Source: Holosporales bacterium (GTDB lineage Bacteria > Pseudomonadota > Alphaproteobacteria > Caedimonadales > UBA9215). From it: a DNA stretch of 7,358 bases. Below, in pieces: positions 1-7,290 of the stretch. The stretch is taken from the NCBI GenBank assembly GCA_003503995.1, contig DOCA01000052.1, positions 8,248-15,605 of the forward strand, given 5' to 3'. A program made the translations under genes and the position numbers. Each line of letters starts with the position of its first letter. Position 1 is the first letter of the stretch. The notes under the pieces are model-generated. The model saw nothing but the letters and a program-made list of their open reading frames with translations. It was not told where the DNA came from and made no database searches.

Positions 1-10
1 AATTACTATT

Positions 11-2155
11 ATGAAAAATACATTACTTGCATTTTTGTTGGGAACAACAGCAATTAGCTCTTCAATGACTGGGGAAGCTTCGGCAACAAACAATTATTAT
101 GGTGGCGTTGCTGTACAAAATGCTCCGTCAATGACTTTGCCAAAGGAAATGTTTGGCTTTAATGATACCGCTCTTATGGATAGGCAGATCGCTAATATTG
201 TAACAGCTTTTAAAATTCAAAGAGATTTCAACATCTTTATGGAAAACCAAAGAGAAGCCTTGAATGGTTTTGCAGCAAAGAATGAGCAAATCAAAGATGA
301 CGAGCTTTTAGCGCGCCACCTTCAAAGTCAATATGATGCTGAATTTGCACGTTCTTTAGCGGAACAAGATGGTATTGCTCTTCACGAAGTAGCCCTAGAG
401 GATTTTGCCGTAAAGAATGCACAAATCAAAGGTGATGAGCTTTTAGCCCGTCACCTTCAAAGCCAGTATGATGCTGAGCTTGCTTAAGAGTTGGCTCTGC
501 AAGAAGGCACATTGCCAACAGAATCAGAAAAAGAAACTGGCCTCAAAGTACGCACAAAAGACTGGGGAGAAAAATTCAAAGGTGTTTCTAACTTGTTTAA
601 GCAAGCCTCAGAAAATCGCTCTGAACTCCACGAATTACGTGAGCGTCATATGAAACGCTTTGCCGAGCTACAAGAAGATGAGTCTTCAGATTATACAGCT
701 TTGGCAAAAGACGTCACAAGCGATACGATTGCTTATGTTCAAAAGCGTGTTGCCCGTCTTATTGAAAAAATGGGACCAGCTCCCTGTGAATTTAGCCTCT
801 TTAGCTTGGGGTCAATGCCTCGCAGTGAGTCTGGTTTTTATACGGATCTTGAGATTGGTATTTTGATGAAGCATAACACGGTAAAAGCACGCAAGTACTT
901 TACAAAACTAACGTAACGCCTTTCCGATGAGCTCTTTCTATTAGGAGAGCATCCTGATGTAGGTGGAAAGGGATTACGCATTGATGAGGCTGATAATGCC
1001 CCTATGCATATGCATTGGTTTGCACGTTATGCAAGCCCTCAACAAGCCCGTAACCTTTTAAGCGATGCCTTGGCAAATCGTACTTATGGAGAGCATATGC
1101 AACTTCCCTATGAAGGCAGCCGCATTTTCTTGACGACGCCAGAACAAATGGCTCTTTATTCCGATGCGAACCACAACTGGGGCGTGGAAGGAAAAACACA
1201 GCATGAAACACGAAAGGCCATAAGGAAAAATCGTCAAGCAGAACAACGACGTTTCAAAAAAGAACTGTCTAAAGCTTTGCGTGATCCTGCCAATAAGGGG
1301 CGTCCTCGCCATGAAATTTCTGAGGAAGTGCAACACTATGTTAGAGACATTGTGAGGCCTTTTAATGCGCGTGAATTGAACGGTATTAAAAATACACGGG
1401 AACTTGTGCGTAACATTGTGTCAATTTATGGAAGTGATAGAATTTTTAACGAGTACATGAATCGTCGCGAAAAGATCCTAAGTCGTTCTGTTGAGGTGCC
1501 TCATTCATTGTATACTTCTGTGCGGGAACATTTAGCTGTGAATAATCTTATGGGTGATGTAACGAGTGCTCTTGTTAATGAAAAGAATCCCATTGTTTCT
1601 GGTGTGATTGACAGTGAAATTGATTTAAAGCGTGAGTTTTATCGTTTTCCAGAGCAATTGCTTACGAATCTTGGTTTCTATTTTAACCTTGGAGAGCAAC
1701 GCACATACAACATTGCCGGTATTCTTGGAGAGCGTGGTTTCTTTAATGAAGAAGTTGCAGAGACGTTGCAGTCTTGGATGAACTATGCAACGAGCTTGCG
1801 CTTAAAGCAACAAGCCAAAGCCCGTAAGCAAGGATTTAAGATCCCAACATCTCAAGAAGAATATGATGATGGTACGGAAAAACTTTTGAAAGAAGTTGAG
1901 CTGCAGGAAAAAGTCATTAAGCTTTATAAAATTTCCCGCTTGAGTCCTGAGCAATTGCAAAAGGAAGAAGTGAAATTAACAGAGCTTCGCTCGAAACTAG
2001 AAACGCACAAAAAGCATGTGCCTTTGCATGAAGACTCTATCTTGTCAGAGGCTGAGCTCGCAAAGCTAGAGCTCTTCTTGCTTAAGTGCCAAGGTATTTT
2101 TACAAGGTGTCTTGCTTTTGTCCAAGGGGATAAGGACGCTTTTTCTAGGGACTAA
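11..2155 (+). pseudogene. Secreted DUF294/GlnD-like nucleotidyltransferase, interrupted by two in-frame TAA codons
   Basis: One frame runs from ATG 11 to TAA 2153-2155 with no frameshift but with stops at 485-487 (codon 159) and 914-916 (codon 302). Residues 1-25 form a Sec signal peptide: MKN, a hydrophobic core, then ASA before TNN. Two 45-residue repeats follow at about 83-172. Residues 267-281, GSMPRSESGFYTDLE, match the nucleotidyltransferase pattern GSxxRxE...(S/T)DxD of the GlnD/DUF294 family, with Glu in place of the second Asp. LRIDEADNAP, after the second stop, also fits this fold. Residues about 537-600 (IDLKREFYRF to SLRLKQQ) resemble the helical DUF294 C-terminal domain, and the last 100 residues are charged and probably coiled coil. 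The true substrate is unknown. Catalytic and C-terminal parts lie on both sides of the second stop, so no piece keeps both. Pieces could in principle restart at TTG 491 or ATG 1004, but neither has a convincing ribosome binding site. A sequencing error or readthrough is possible. Only 10 bases precede the start, so its promoter is outside the window. Confidence 0.75.
257..526 (+). repeat. Two 45-codon tandem repeats encoding MIU-like ubiquitin-binding motifs
   Basis: Unit 1 is 257-391 (residues 83-127) and unit 2 is 392-526 (residues 128-172). Both encode DELLARHLQSQYDAE. Across those 15 codons I count six differences, all synonymous third-position changes, so the copies have diverged in DNA while the peptide was kept. 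The peptide resembles the eukaryotic motif interacting with ubiquitin (MIU, as in Rabex-5), whose core is roughly D-x-x-L-A-x-x-L-Q. The central Ala and the following Leu-Gln are present in both copies. The first in-frame stop lies near the end of unit 2. The repeat itself is clear; the ubiquitin-binding role is inference. Confidence 0.8.
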
Positions 2156-2181
2156 GTTTCTTTAATTAAAAAGTCATTATG

Positions 2182-2212
2182 AAAAGGCGCTTCTGTGGAA
2201 GCGCCTTTTTTT
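2182..2212 (+). terminator. Rho-independent terminator after the broken nucleotidyltransferase gene
   Basis: Arms 2182-2193 (AAAAGGCGCTTC) and 2198-2209 pair perfectly over 12 bp around the 4-base loop TGTG, and the T-run extends to 2212. It starts 27 bases after the stop codon at 2155 and insulates the downstream cluster. The A-run at the 5' arm means it could also work in the other direction, but no minus-strand gene is visible here. A weaker 6-bp inverted repeat, TTGTTG/CAACAA (2211-2216 and 2224-2229), follows directly. Confidence 0.92.
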
Positions 2213-2318
2213 GTTGTCTTGAACAACAATGATCCCATTTTTCTTGATCTTTTGATCAAAGTGTTTCATACAAATAAAGTCACAAAAATTATATCTATTT
2301 AATGAAAGAGTGAGCAAG

Positions 2319-2834
2319 ATGCGTAAAAATCTATTCTTAAACCTATTTCTATTGGGATCTATGGCAGCTTTTCTAACAAGTTGTGCAAATATGCCCGAGG
2401 CAGAAGAGGATGAAATCGTCACAAAAAGAGAGCGCAAGTATCAAGGATATGGTAAGTTCTTTGGAGAAGATACTTTGCTTTTTGGCGGCGATAATAGTGC
2501 TAAAAAGCCTGATGTTGGTATTGGGGTGAATTCCTATTTATGGAAGGCCTCTTTGGATACGTTGTCCTTTATGCCTTTAAAGTCCGTTGATCCTTTTGGT
2601 GGCGTGATTTCAACAGAGTGGTATGTGCCAAAGGATTCTCCCAATGAGCGGGTGAAAGTGGATGTGCGGATTTTAGATCGTGTGCTACGTGCCGATGGTT
2701 TGAGTATCTCTATTTTCCGCCAAGAGTATCAAAAAGGCCGCTGGGTGAATGCAGGGGTGAATCCTGCCACAAAGCGTGAAATTGAAGATGCGATCTTGAC
2801 AAGAGCACGGCAATTAAAGGTTGCGTCAAGCTAG
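2319..2834 (+). CDS. DUF3576 domain lipoprotein
   Basis: A 171-residue predicted lipoprotein. The N-terminus MRKNLFLNLF has two basic residues and a hydrophobic core, and ends in the lipobox LTSC with Cys22 as the lipidation site, so it should sit in the inner or outer membrane facing the periplasm. The mature part carries the hallmarks I associate with the alphaproteobacterial DUF3576 family: GIGVNSYLWKASLDTLSFMP, DPFGG, TEWY and a C-terminal helix. The molecular function of the family is not known to me. I prefer ATG 2319 over GTG 2310 because purine-rich GAAAGAGTGAG (2304-2314) lies at a suitable distance upstream of the ATG, whereas GTG has nothing good before it. It ends in TAG, 67 bases before leuS, and DUF3576 genes commonly sit just upstream of leuS in alphaproteobacteria. 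Confidence 0.88.
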   Translation: MRKNLFLNLFLLGSMAAFLTSCANMPEAEEDEIVTKRERKYQGYGKFFGEDTLLFGGDNSAKKPDVGIGVNSYLWKASLDTLSFMPLKSVDPFGGVISTEWYVPKDSPNERVKVDVRILDRVLRADGLSISIFRQEYQKGRWVNAGVNPATKREIEDAILTRARQLKVASS

Positions 2835-2901
2835 CCGACGCCCTCCTTTTGAAAAGAAGGGGGAATCATAAAGATAAGAAGATAAAGAAAAGTAATACAT
2901 T

Positions 2902-5490
2902 ATGACAACCGACGAGCGATATAATTTCAGAGCAACAGAAGAAAAATGGCGCAACCATTGGACGAACTCAAAGTGTTTTGAGCTCCCCTTAGGGTCAGAA
3001 GCTGTACAGGGCCCAAAAGAGCCTTACTATGTTTTAGAAATGTTCCCGTTTCCTTCTGGGAGGTTGCACATGGGTCATGTGCGAAACTATGTTATCGGAG
3101 ATGTTATCGCGCGTTATAAAAGAGCCAAGGGTTTTGAAGTCCTTCACCCCATGGGGTGGGATGCTTTTGGTATGCCAGCGGAGAACGCTGCCATTGAGAA
3201 TAAGATACATCCTGCAAAATGGACCTATGATAATATCGCCAGCATGCGTGCTGAATTTAAGCAACTTGGGCTAGCCATCGATTGGTCCCGTGAGTTTGCC
3301 AGTTGTGATGAAGATTATTATGCGAAAGAACAAAAAATTCTTTTGAATTTTCATGAGCAAGGCTTGCTTTACCAAAAAGAAAGCCACGTTAACTGGGACC
3401 CCATTGATAATACTGTTCTCGCTAATGAGCAAGTAGTTGATGGAAAGGGGTGGCGCTCTGGGGCGACCGTTGAACGCCGCAAAATGACGCAGTGGTATTT
3501 AAAGATTACCGAGTTTGCTGACGACTTGTTAGCTGGCCTTGATACCTTAAAAGACTGGCCAGAAAAAGTTGTGACCATGCAGCGCAACTGGATTGGGAAG
3601 TCCCTTGGGGCTTATATTAAATTCCCGCTTGTTGGTCGTGATGAATCCCTAGAGGTTTTTACAACACGCCCTGATACCCTTTTTGGTGCTTCGTTTATTG
3701 GTGTTTCTGCTAACCATCCTTTGGCGGAAGAACTTGCAAAAGATAACGCTGAGTTGTCTGCTTTTATTCAAGACTGTAATAAAACGGCCACTAGCGAAGA
3801 AGCCCTTGAGAAAGCCGAGAAGAAGGGTTTTAATACAGGCCTTTTTGTCACTCATCCCCTTGAGGAGACGTTAAAGCTACCCGTTTATGTGGCGAACTTT
3901 GTGTTGATGGAATACGGCACAGGTGTTGTTTTTGCTTGCCCTGCCCATGATCAACGTGACCTTGATTTTGCTCGAAAGTACGACTTGCCTGTGCACACCG
4001 TTGTGCGACCTCGGGATGCGGGAGATGATTTTGATGTTGCTAATGAGGCCTATACGGGCGATGGCGTTATTTTTAATTCTCGCTTTTTAGATGGTCTGAG
4101 CTCTGAAGATGCCAAGGAAAAAGCATTAGAATGTCTTGAAGAAAATAACCTTGGCAAGACGGCCACAACCTATCGCTTGCGGGATTGGGGTGTGTCTCGT
4201 CAACGGTATTGGGGCTGCCCCATTCCTTTTATTAATTGTGAAAGCTGTGGGACGGTTCCGGTTAAAGAGACTGATTTGCCTGTTGTTTTACCTGACGATG
4301 TGACTTTCGACAAACCTGGAAATCCGCTGGATCATCACCCCACTTGGAAACACACAACCTGTCCAAAGTGTGGCGGAAAAGCAGAGCGAGAAACGGATAC
4401 TCTGGATACATTTTTTGAATCCTCTTGGTATTTTCAACGTTTTGTTTCTCAGCCTAAAGACAAAGCTTTTGAGAAAGATGCTGTGAATCGCTGGTTGCCC
4501 GTTGATCAATATATTGGCGGTATAGAGCATGCGGTTTTACATTTGCTTTATGCGCGCTTTTTTACCCGAGCCCTTAAAAAGTGTGGATACCATGATGTTG
4601 AAGAGCCCTTTAAAGCTCTTTTGACTCAAGGGATGGTATGTCACGAAACCTATAAAGGTAGTGATGGTAAATGGATTTATCCCGAAGAGGTCGGTTATAA
4701 GGATGAAAAACCTTATCGTTTAAGTGATGGGTCTGCTGTTAAGTTAGGTCGCTCTGAAAAGATGAGTAAATCCAAGAAAAATGTTGTTCAGCCGCAAGAA
4801 ATTATCGATGAATATGGTGTGGATACGGCTCGCTTATTCGTGATTTCTGATAGTCCCCCAGAGCGTGATTTAGAGTGGTCTCAAAGTGGTGTGCAAGGCG
4901 TTTGGAAATATCTTGCTCGTATTTGGCGTTTGGCTCAATCTTTGGTTCCTTTAGTCAAAGATACTAACCGTTCTAAAATGCCTTCGGACTTTTCTAAGGA
5001 AGAACTGGCATTGCGGCGCTTGACCCATAAAACCATAGACCAAGCGACTCGCCACCTCGATGCTATTGCGTTGAATACGTATATCTCAACCCTAAGAGCC
5101 TTTAGTAATGAGATTGCTAAAGTTGAGGAAGGCGTTACTATAGATAAAAGCATTTTGCGAGAAGCCTTAGAAACGCTGATCGTATTGCTCAATCCTGTTG
5201 TGCCTCATTTGGCCGAAGAACTATGGCAACAATTGGGCCATGGAACGGCCCTTGTTGAGGCGACTTGGCCTCAAGCGGACGCTTCTTTGTTGGTGGATGA
5301 CACGGTGACCCAAGCTATTCAGGTGAATGGCAAATTACGTGGCACCATTGAGATTGCTGTTGGCCTGCCCAAGGAAGAGATTGAGGCTCAGGCCCTCGGT
5401 CATGAAAATATTAAACGTTTTATTGACGGACAAACAGTGCGTAAAGTCATTGTGATTCCCGGAAAGGTAGTGAATATTGTTTGTTCCTAA
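2902..5490 (+). CDS. leuS: Leucyl-tRNA synthetase
   Basis: Class Ia aminoacyl-tRNA synthetase that charges tRNA-Leu in the cytoplasm using ATP and leucine. Its 862 residues are close to the usual bacterial length of about 860. The HIGH motif is HMGH at 56-59, inside [12 protein letters not shown]. The CP1 editing domain shows the threonine-rich TTRPDT at 254-259 and GTGVV...CPAHDQRD at 339-353, with the conserved Asp residues at 350 and 353 that hold the amino group of mischarged substrates. A zinc-binding module is visible as two CxxC pairs (NCESC and TCPKC), followed by [10 protein letters not shown]. The catalytic KMSKS loop is at 620-624. The C-terminal part holds the anticodon-binding helical bundle and a final domain starting near IQVNGKLRG. 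All key motifs are intact. The ribosome binding site is weak: only A-rich sequence (AAAGAAAAG) precedes ATG 2902. The 3' end overlaps lptE by 14 bases. Confidence 0.98.
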   Translation: MTTDERYNFRATEEKWRNHWTNSKCFELPLGSEAVQGPKEPYYVLEMFPFPSGRLHMGHVRNYVIGDVIARYKRAKGFEVLHPMGWDAFGMPAENAAIENKIHPAKWTYDNIASMRAEFKQLGLAIDWSREFASCDEDYYAKEQKILLNFHEQGLLYQKESHVNWDPIDNTVLANEQVVDGKGWRSGATVERRKMTQWYLKITEFADDLLAGLDTLKDWPEKVVTMQRNWIGKSLGAYIKFPLVGRDESLEVFTTRPDTLFGASFIGVSANHPLAEELAKDNAELSAFIQDCNKTATSEEALEKAEKKGFNTGLFVTHPLEETLKLPVYVANFVLMEYGTGVVFACPAHDQRDLDFARKYDLPVHTVVRPRDAGDDFDVANEAYTGDGVIFNSRFLDGLSSEDAKEKALECLEENNLGKTATTYRLRDWGVSRQRYWGCPIPFINCESCGTVPVKETDLPVVLPDDVTFDKPGNPLDHHPTWKHTTCPKCGGKAERETDTLDTFFESSWYFQRFVSQPKDKAFEKDAVNRWLPVDQYIGGIEHAVLHLLYARFFTRALKKCGYHDVEEPFKALLTQGMVCHETYKGSDGKWIYPEEVGYKDEKPYRLSDGSAVKLGRSEKMSKSKKNVVQPQEIIDEYGVDTARLFVISDSPPERDLEWSQSGVQGVWKYLARIWRLAQSLVPLVKDTNRSKMPSDFSKEELALRRLTHKTIDQATRHLDAIALNTYISTLRAFSNEIAKVEEGVTIDKSILREALETLIVLLNPVVPHLAEELWQQLGHGTALVEATWPQADASLLVDDTVTQAIQVNGKLRGTIEIAVGLPKEEIEAQALGHENIKRFIDGQTVRKVIVIPGKVVNIVCS
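5461..5467 (+). promoter_or_regulatory. Ribosome binding site of lptE, inside leuS
   Basis: GGAAAGG lies nine bases before the TTG at 5477. It is the best purine-rich tract near the start of lptE and supports this TTG over the in-frame TTG at 5498. It sits within the last codons of leuS, so lptE translation is probably coupled to leuS termination. Confidence 0.55.
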
Positions 5491-6043
5491 ATCTTCTTTG
5501 AGGGGGGGTATAGCCCTTGCCCTCGTTGTGTTGCCCCTTCTTCTTGTGGGAGGTTGTGGCTTTGAACCCCTTTATGGTCCCAAAACCACTTCCAGTGGTG
5601 AAGAGCTAGGTGTTGAACGTGCTTTGGCAGGGATTAAAATTGCTTCCTTACCAAAACGTGAAGGTCAGATTCTTCATAATCATTTGCTGGACAAGCTTAA
5701 TCCTTCAGGCGAGCCGATGGATCCTCAAGCTCATTTACAAGTGAGTGTTTCTTTGGACAAGCAGTCTATTTCTGTTCGTAAAGACGGGACGACTCAACGA
5801 TTTAATATGGTGGCAACGGCAAAGTTGATTTTGCGAGATAAAGATAACAAAAAGATCTTATATACGGATATCATTAAGCGTACAGCCTCTTTCTCTTTGG
5901 GAGATGCAACGGCAGAATTTGGATATGCTAGTACGATTTCCGAAACAGATGCGAAAAAGCGAACATTGTTACTGATTGCCGAAGATATGCAAATAATGTT
6001 AGCGACTTATTACAGAAAGTGGCCCGAGGAGGCTCAACAATAG
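5477..6043 (+). CDS. lptE: LPS-assembly lipoprotein LptE
   Basis: LptE is the outer-membrane lipoprotein that plugs the LptD barrel and helps insert LPS into the outer leaflet. The 188-residue product starts with a basic N-region (K5, R9), a hydrophobic core (about 12-24) and the lipobox VGGC with Cys27. The next residues, GFEPLYGP, are the typical start of mature alphaproteobacterial LptE. Further in are the expected features: [14 protein letters not shown], an alternating beta-rich middle section ([14 protein letters not shown], then TAKLILRD), and a C-terminal helix beginning near [20 protein letters not shown]. No ATG lies at a suitable place. TTG 5477 is chosen because it gives a full signal peptide and has GGAAAGG upstream; TTG 5498 would leave only one basic residue. 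The gene overlaps leuS by 14 bases and is followed 18 bases later by holA, so the three are likely one operon. Its presence implies that the organism makes LPS. Confidence 0.9.
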   Translation: MFVPKSSLRGGIALALVVLPLLLVGGCGFEPLYGPKTTSSGEELGVERALAGIKIASLPKREGQILHNHLLDKLNPSGEPMDPQAHLQVSVSLDKQSISVRKDGTTQRFNMVATAKLILRDKDNKKILYTDIIKRTASFSLGDATAEFGYASTISETDAKKRTLLLIAEDMQIMLATYYRKWPEEAQQ

Positions 6044-6046
6044 ATC

Positions 6047-6053
6047 AAGGAGG
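6047..6053 (+). promoter_or_regulatory. Strong Shine-Dalgarno of holA
   Basis: AAGGAGG, a near-perfect anti-16S match, lies eight bases before ATG 6062. It is the best ribosome binding site in the window and fixes the holA start. Confidence 0.85.
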
Positions 6054-6061
6054 CGTTAATC

Positions 6062-7039
6062 ATGCGTATTCCAAATCTCAACAATTACCTTAATAGCAAA
6101 GCTTATGAGGCTCAACAGGCTCTGTTGCTGTATGGCAATAATGAAGGAGCGTTGCAGTTTCATCTTGATCTCATTGTGCAGAAGTTTAAACAAGATGGTG
6201 CTATTGTTGAAACAGTTTCAAGTCTTGACGATATTAATTTTGCTAATGAGCTGGGTCTTTTTGATGCCCCCAATCAAAAAACCGTCACTATTTGCCGTAA
6301 AGTAACAGGGCGTGATTTCCCTCTTCTTGAGAAAGTCTTGACATCTCTGGATGACTCCCAAAAGTTAATTCTTGTGGGTCTAAACTTAGGCTCAAAAATC
6401 AAGATGGTCACCTTTTTTCAAACGGCAAAAACTGTCGGTGCCGTCCCATCTTATGATGTTTCCTTGCCCTTGTTGAAGGATGTAATCTTATCAGCTCTAA
6501 AACAGCGTGACTTGACACTCCCTTCTGAACATATTGATATTCTTTTGGAAACCTATAGCGGATCTCCGTTGTCTTTGATGACAGATATGGAAAAGCTTGA
6601 ACTTTATTTAAAGACCAACGGCACTATTGAATCCCAAGATCTAAAGCAGCTGATGAATGGGTCTGTGAAATTAGATGTGGACCAATTGATCGAAGGGTTT
6701 GTGGAGCGTAGTAAAGAGAAAGTTTTGCGCCACGGAGATGTCTCTCTTTTAGAAGAAGAACCCTATTTGATTTTGCGCTCCCTCATTCGTCAAATGATTA
6801 CGTTTTGTGAGTTCATGAGTCATCGACAGTTTGCAACATCCTTTGCCCAAGCTGTTTCAGCCATGAAAACGCCGCTTTTTTTCAATACAAAACCATTGTT
6901 TCAACGTTCAGAGAGCCTGTGGAATTTAAAGCTTGCTGCCCATGGATTGCGCCACTTATTGCGCCTTGAGAAGCGCTTTAAAAATGGCGAGCTTTCTATG
7001 CTTCAATTCCAAAGCGAACTCTGCTTGTTCTGTCGTTAG
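6062..7039 (+). CDS. holA: DNA polymerase III delta subunit
   Basis: HolA is the clamp-loader subunit that opens the beta sliding clamp during replication. The product has 325 residues, slightly shorter than the usual 330-345. The N-terminal AAA+-like domain (about 1-140) starts with the family's LLLYGNNEG (21-29), which replaces the more common LYGxDxFL. LF at 66-67, in ELGLFDAPNQKTVTI, corresponds to the hydrophobic Leu-Phe pair that binds the beta clamp in E. coli delta. KLILVGLNL (101-109) fits a core beta strand. The middle domain contains GSPLSLMTDMEKLELYL (167-183), the conserved delta helix normally written as xLxxELEKLxLY. The C-terminal region (about 210-325) is the helical collar domain. 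As expected for delta, no Walker A motif is present. It ends in TAG, and I see no T-tailed terminator on the plus strand after it. Confidence 0.95.
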   Translation: MRIPNLNNYLNSKAYEAQQALLLYGNNEGALQFHLDLIVQKFKQDGAIVETVSSLDDINFANELGLFDAPNQKTVTICRKVTGRDFPLLEKVLTSLDDSQKLILVGLNLGSKIKMVTFFQTAKTVGAVPSYDVSLPLLKDVILSALKQRDLTLPSEHIDILLETYSGSPLSLMTDMEKLELYLKTNGTIESQDLKQLMNGSVKLDVDQLIEGFVERSKEKVLRHGDVSLLEEEPYLILRSLIRQMITFCEFMSHRQFATSFAQAVSAMKTPLFFNTKPLFQRSESLWNLKLAAHGLRHLLRLEKRFKNGELSMLQFQSELCLFCR

Positions 7040-7048
7040 ATTTTTCAC

Positions 7049-7097
7049 AAAAAAAGGCCTGGAGAGATTTGTTCAAAAGAATAATCATCATCCAGGC
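7049..7097 (-). terminator. Minus-strand rho-independent terminator
   Basis: On the minus strand GCCTGGA (7097-7091) pairs with TCCAGGC (7063-7057). Inside, GATT/AATC and TTC/GAA can extend the hairpin around a TTTT loop. It is followed by one C and then seven U (7055-7049). The U-run lies on the minus strand only, so this stops transcription running toward holA, not transcription out of holA. Its presence implies a minus-strand transcript here. Confidence 0.65.
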
Positions 7098-7106
7098 AAG
7101 TTGGGT

Positions 7107-7144
7107 TTTGCACCCCGCAAAACAGGAATAAAACGGGGTGCAAA
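7107..7144. repeat. 11-bp inverted repeat, hairpin-forming
   Basis: TTTGCACCCCG (7107-7117) and CGGGGTGCAAA (7134-7144) are perfect reverse complements separated by 16 bases. Neither strand has a T-run after the 3' arm, so it is not a classic terminator. The left arm is also part of a smaller alternative hairpin, GTTTTGC/GCAAAAC (7105-7111 and 7117-7123) with loop ACCCC. The two structures cannot form at the same time. Confidence 0.8.
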
Positions 7145-7208
7145 GAGAACGTAAGTCCAAGTATATAAGCACTCTCTTTACAATTCTTTTGAAGTATATG
7201 ATTTTTTT

Positions 7209-7257
7209 AAAGAAAAGATAAGTGTTGCTTTTGCAGGGCGCTTTGCAAAAACAACAC
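7209..7257 (-). terminator. Terminator-like hairpin on the minus strand
   Basis: Arms 7222-7235 and 7244-7257 pair as 6 bp (GTGTTG/CAACAC), one C-A mismatch, then 7 bp (TTTTGCA/TGCAAAA), with the 8-base loop GGGCGCTT. On the minus strand the hairpin is followed by TTATCTTTTCTTT (7221-7209), which is U-rich but interrupted. It would suit the end of a gene entering from the right edge. On the plus strand no T-run follows. Confidence 0.45.
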
Positions 7258-7290
7258 AGATTATAGCTTTAGAGGCCTTCTTTAGTCCTT

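Larger units (their letters stand above)
7049..7152 (-). ncRNA. Candidate small structured RNA convergent with holA
   Basis: Read on the minus strand, TATACT (7165-7160) resembles a -10 box, and an A seven bases further on (7152) is a plausible start. The predicted RNA of about 100 nt would then hold an 11-bp perfect hairpin (TTTGCACCCCG at 7117-7107 on this strand's complement, pairing with 7144-7134), a short linker, and a terminator hairpin ending in seven U at 7055-7049. No ORF of meaningful size fits. I cannot find a good -35 box, and I recognise no known RNA family (not tmRNA, 4.5S RNA or RNase P RNA). It could instead be the 3' UTR of a minus-strand gene. All of this is inferred from structure. 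Confidence 0.38.

Noticed and set aside
1002..1336. Minus-strand open frames of 69 and 92 codons inside the nucleotidyltransferase gene
   Set aside because: They lie opposite a frame with clear family motifs, have no ribosome binding site and no recognisable domain.
2244..2300. Possible promoter for the DUF3576-leuS cluster (TTGATC at 2244-2249 or 2252-2257, with TACAAA or TTATAT as -10) and the palindrome TTTGATCAAA at 2251-2260
   Set aside because: Every pairing has poor spacing (11 or 19 bases) or a poor -10 match. A promoter probably lies in 2213-2318, but I cannot place it, and a 10-bp palindrome alone is weak evidence for an operator.
2177..2437. Minus-strand open frame of 86 codons across the terminator and the DUF3576 start
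   Set aside because: It runs through a strong terminator hairpin and the signal-peptide region of a well-supported gene, so it is a shadow.
2841..2861. Hairpin CCCTCCTTT/AAAGAAGGG between the DUF3576 gene and leuS as a terminator or leuS attenuator
   Set aside because: It has a mismatch in the middle, a three-base loop and no T-run, and no leader peptide or T-box features are visible.
3934..3954. Cys in the leuS editing-site segment [10 protein letters not shown] instead of the E. coli Val
   Set aside because: From memory, Cys at this position is common in alphaproteobacterial LeuRS, and the catalytic Asp residues are intact.
6933..7154. Plus-strand open frame of 73 codons overlapping the holA end
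   Set aside because: Most of it is out of frame with holA or runs through the hairpin region. There is no ribosome binding site and no homology that I can recognise.
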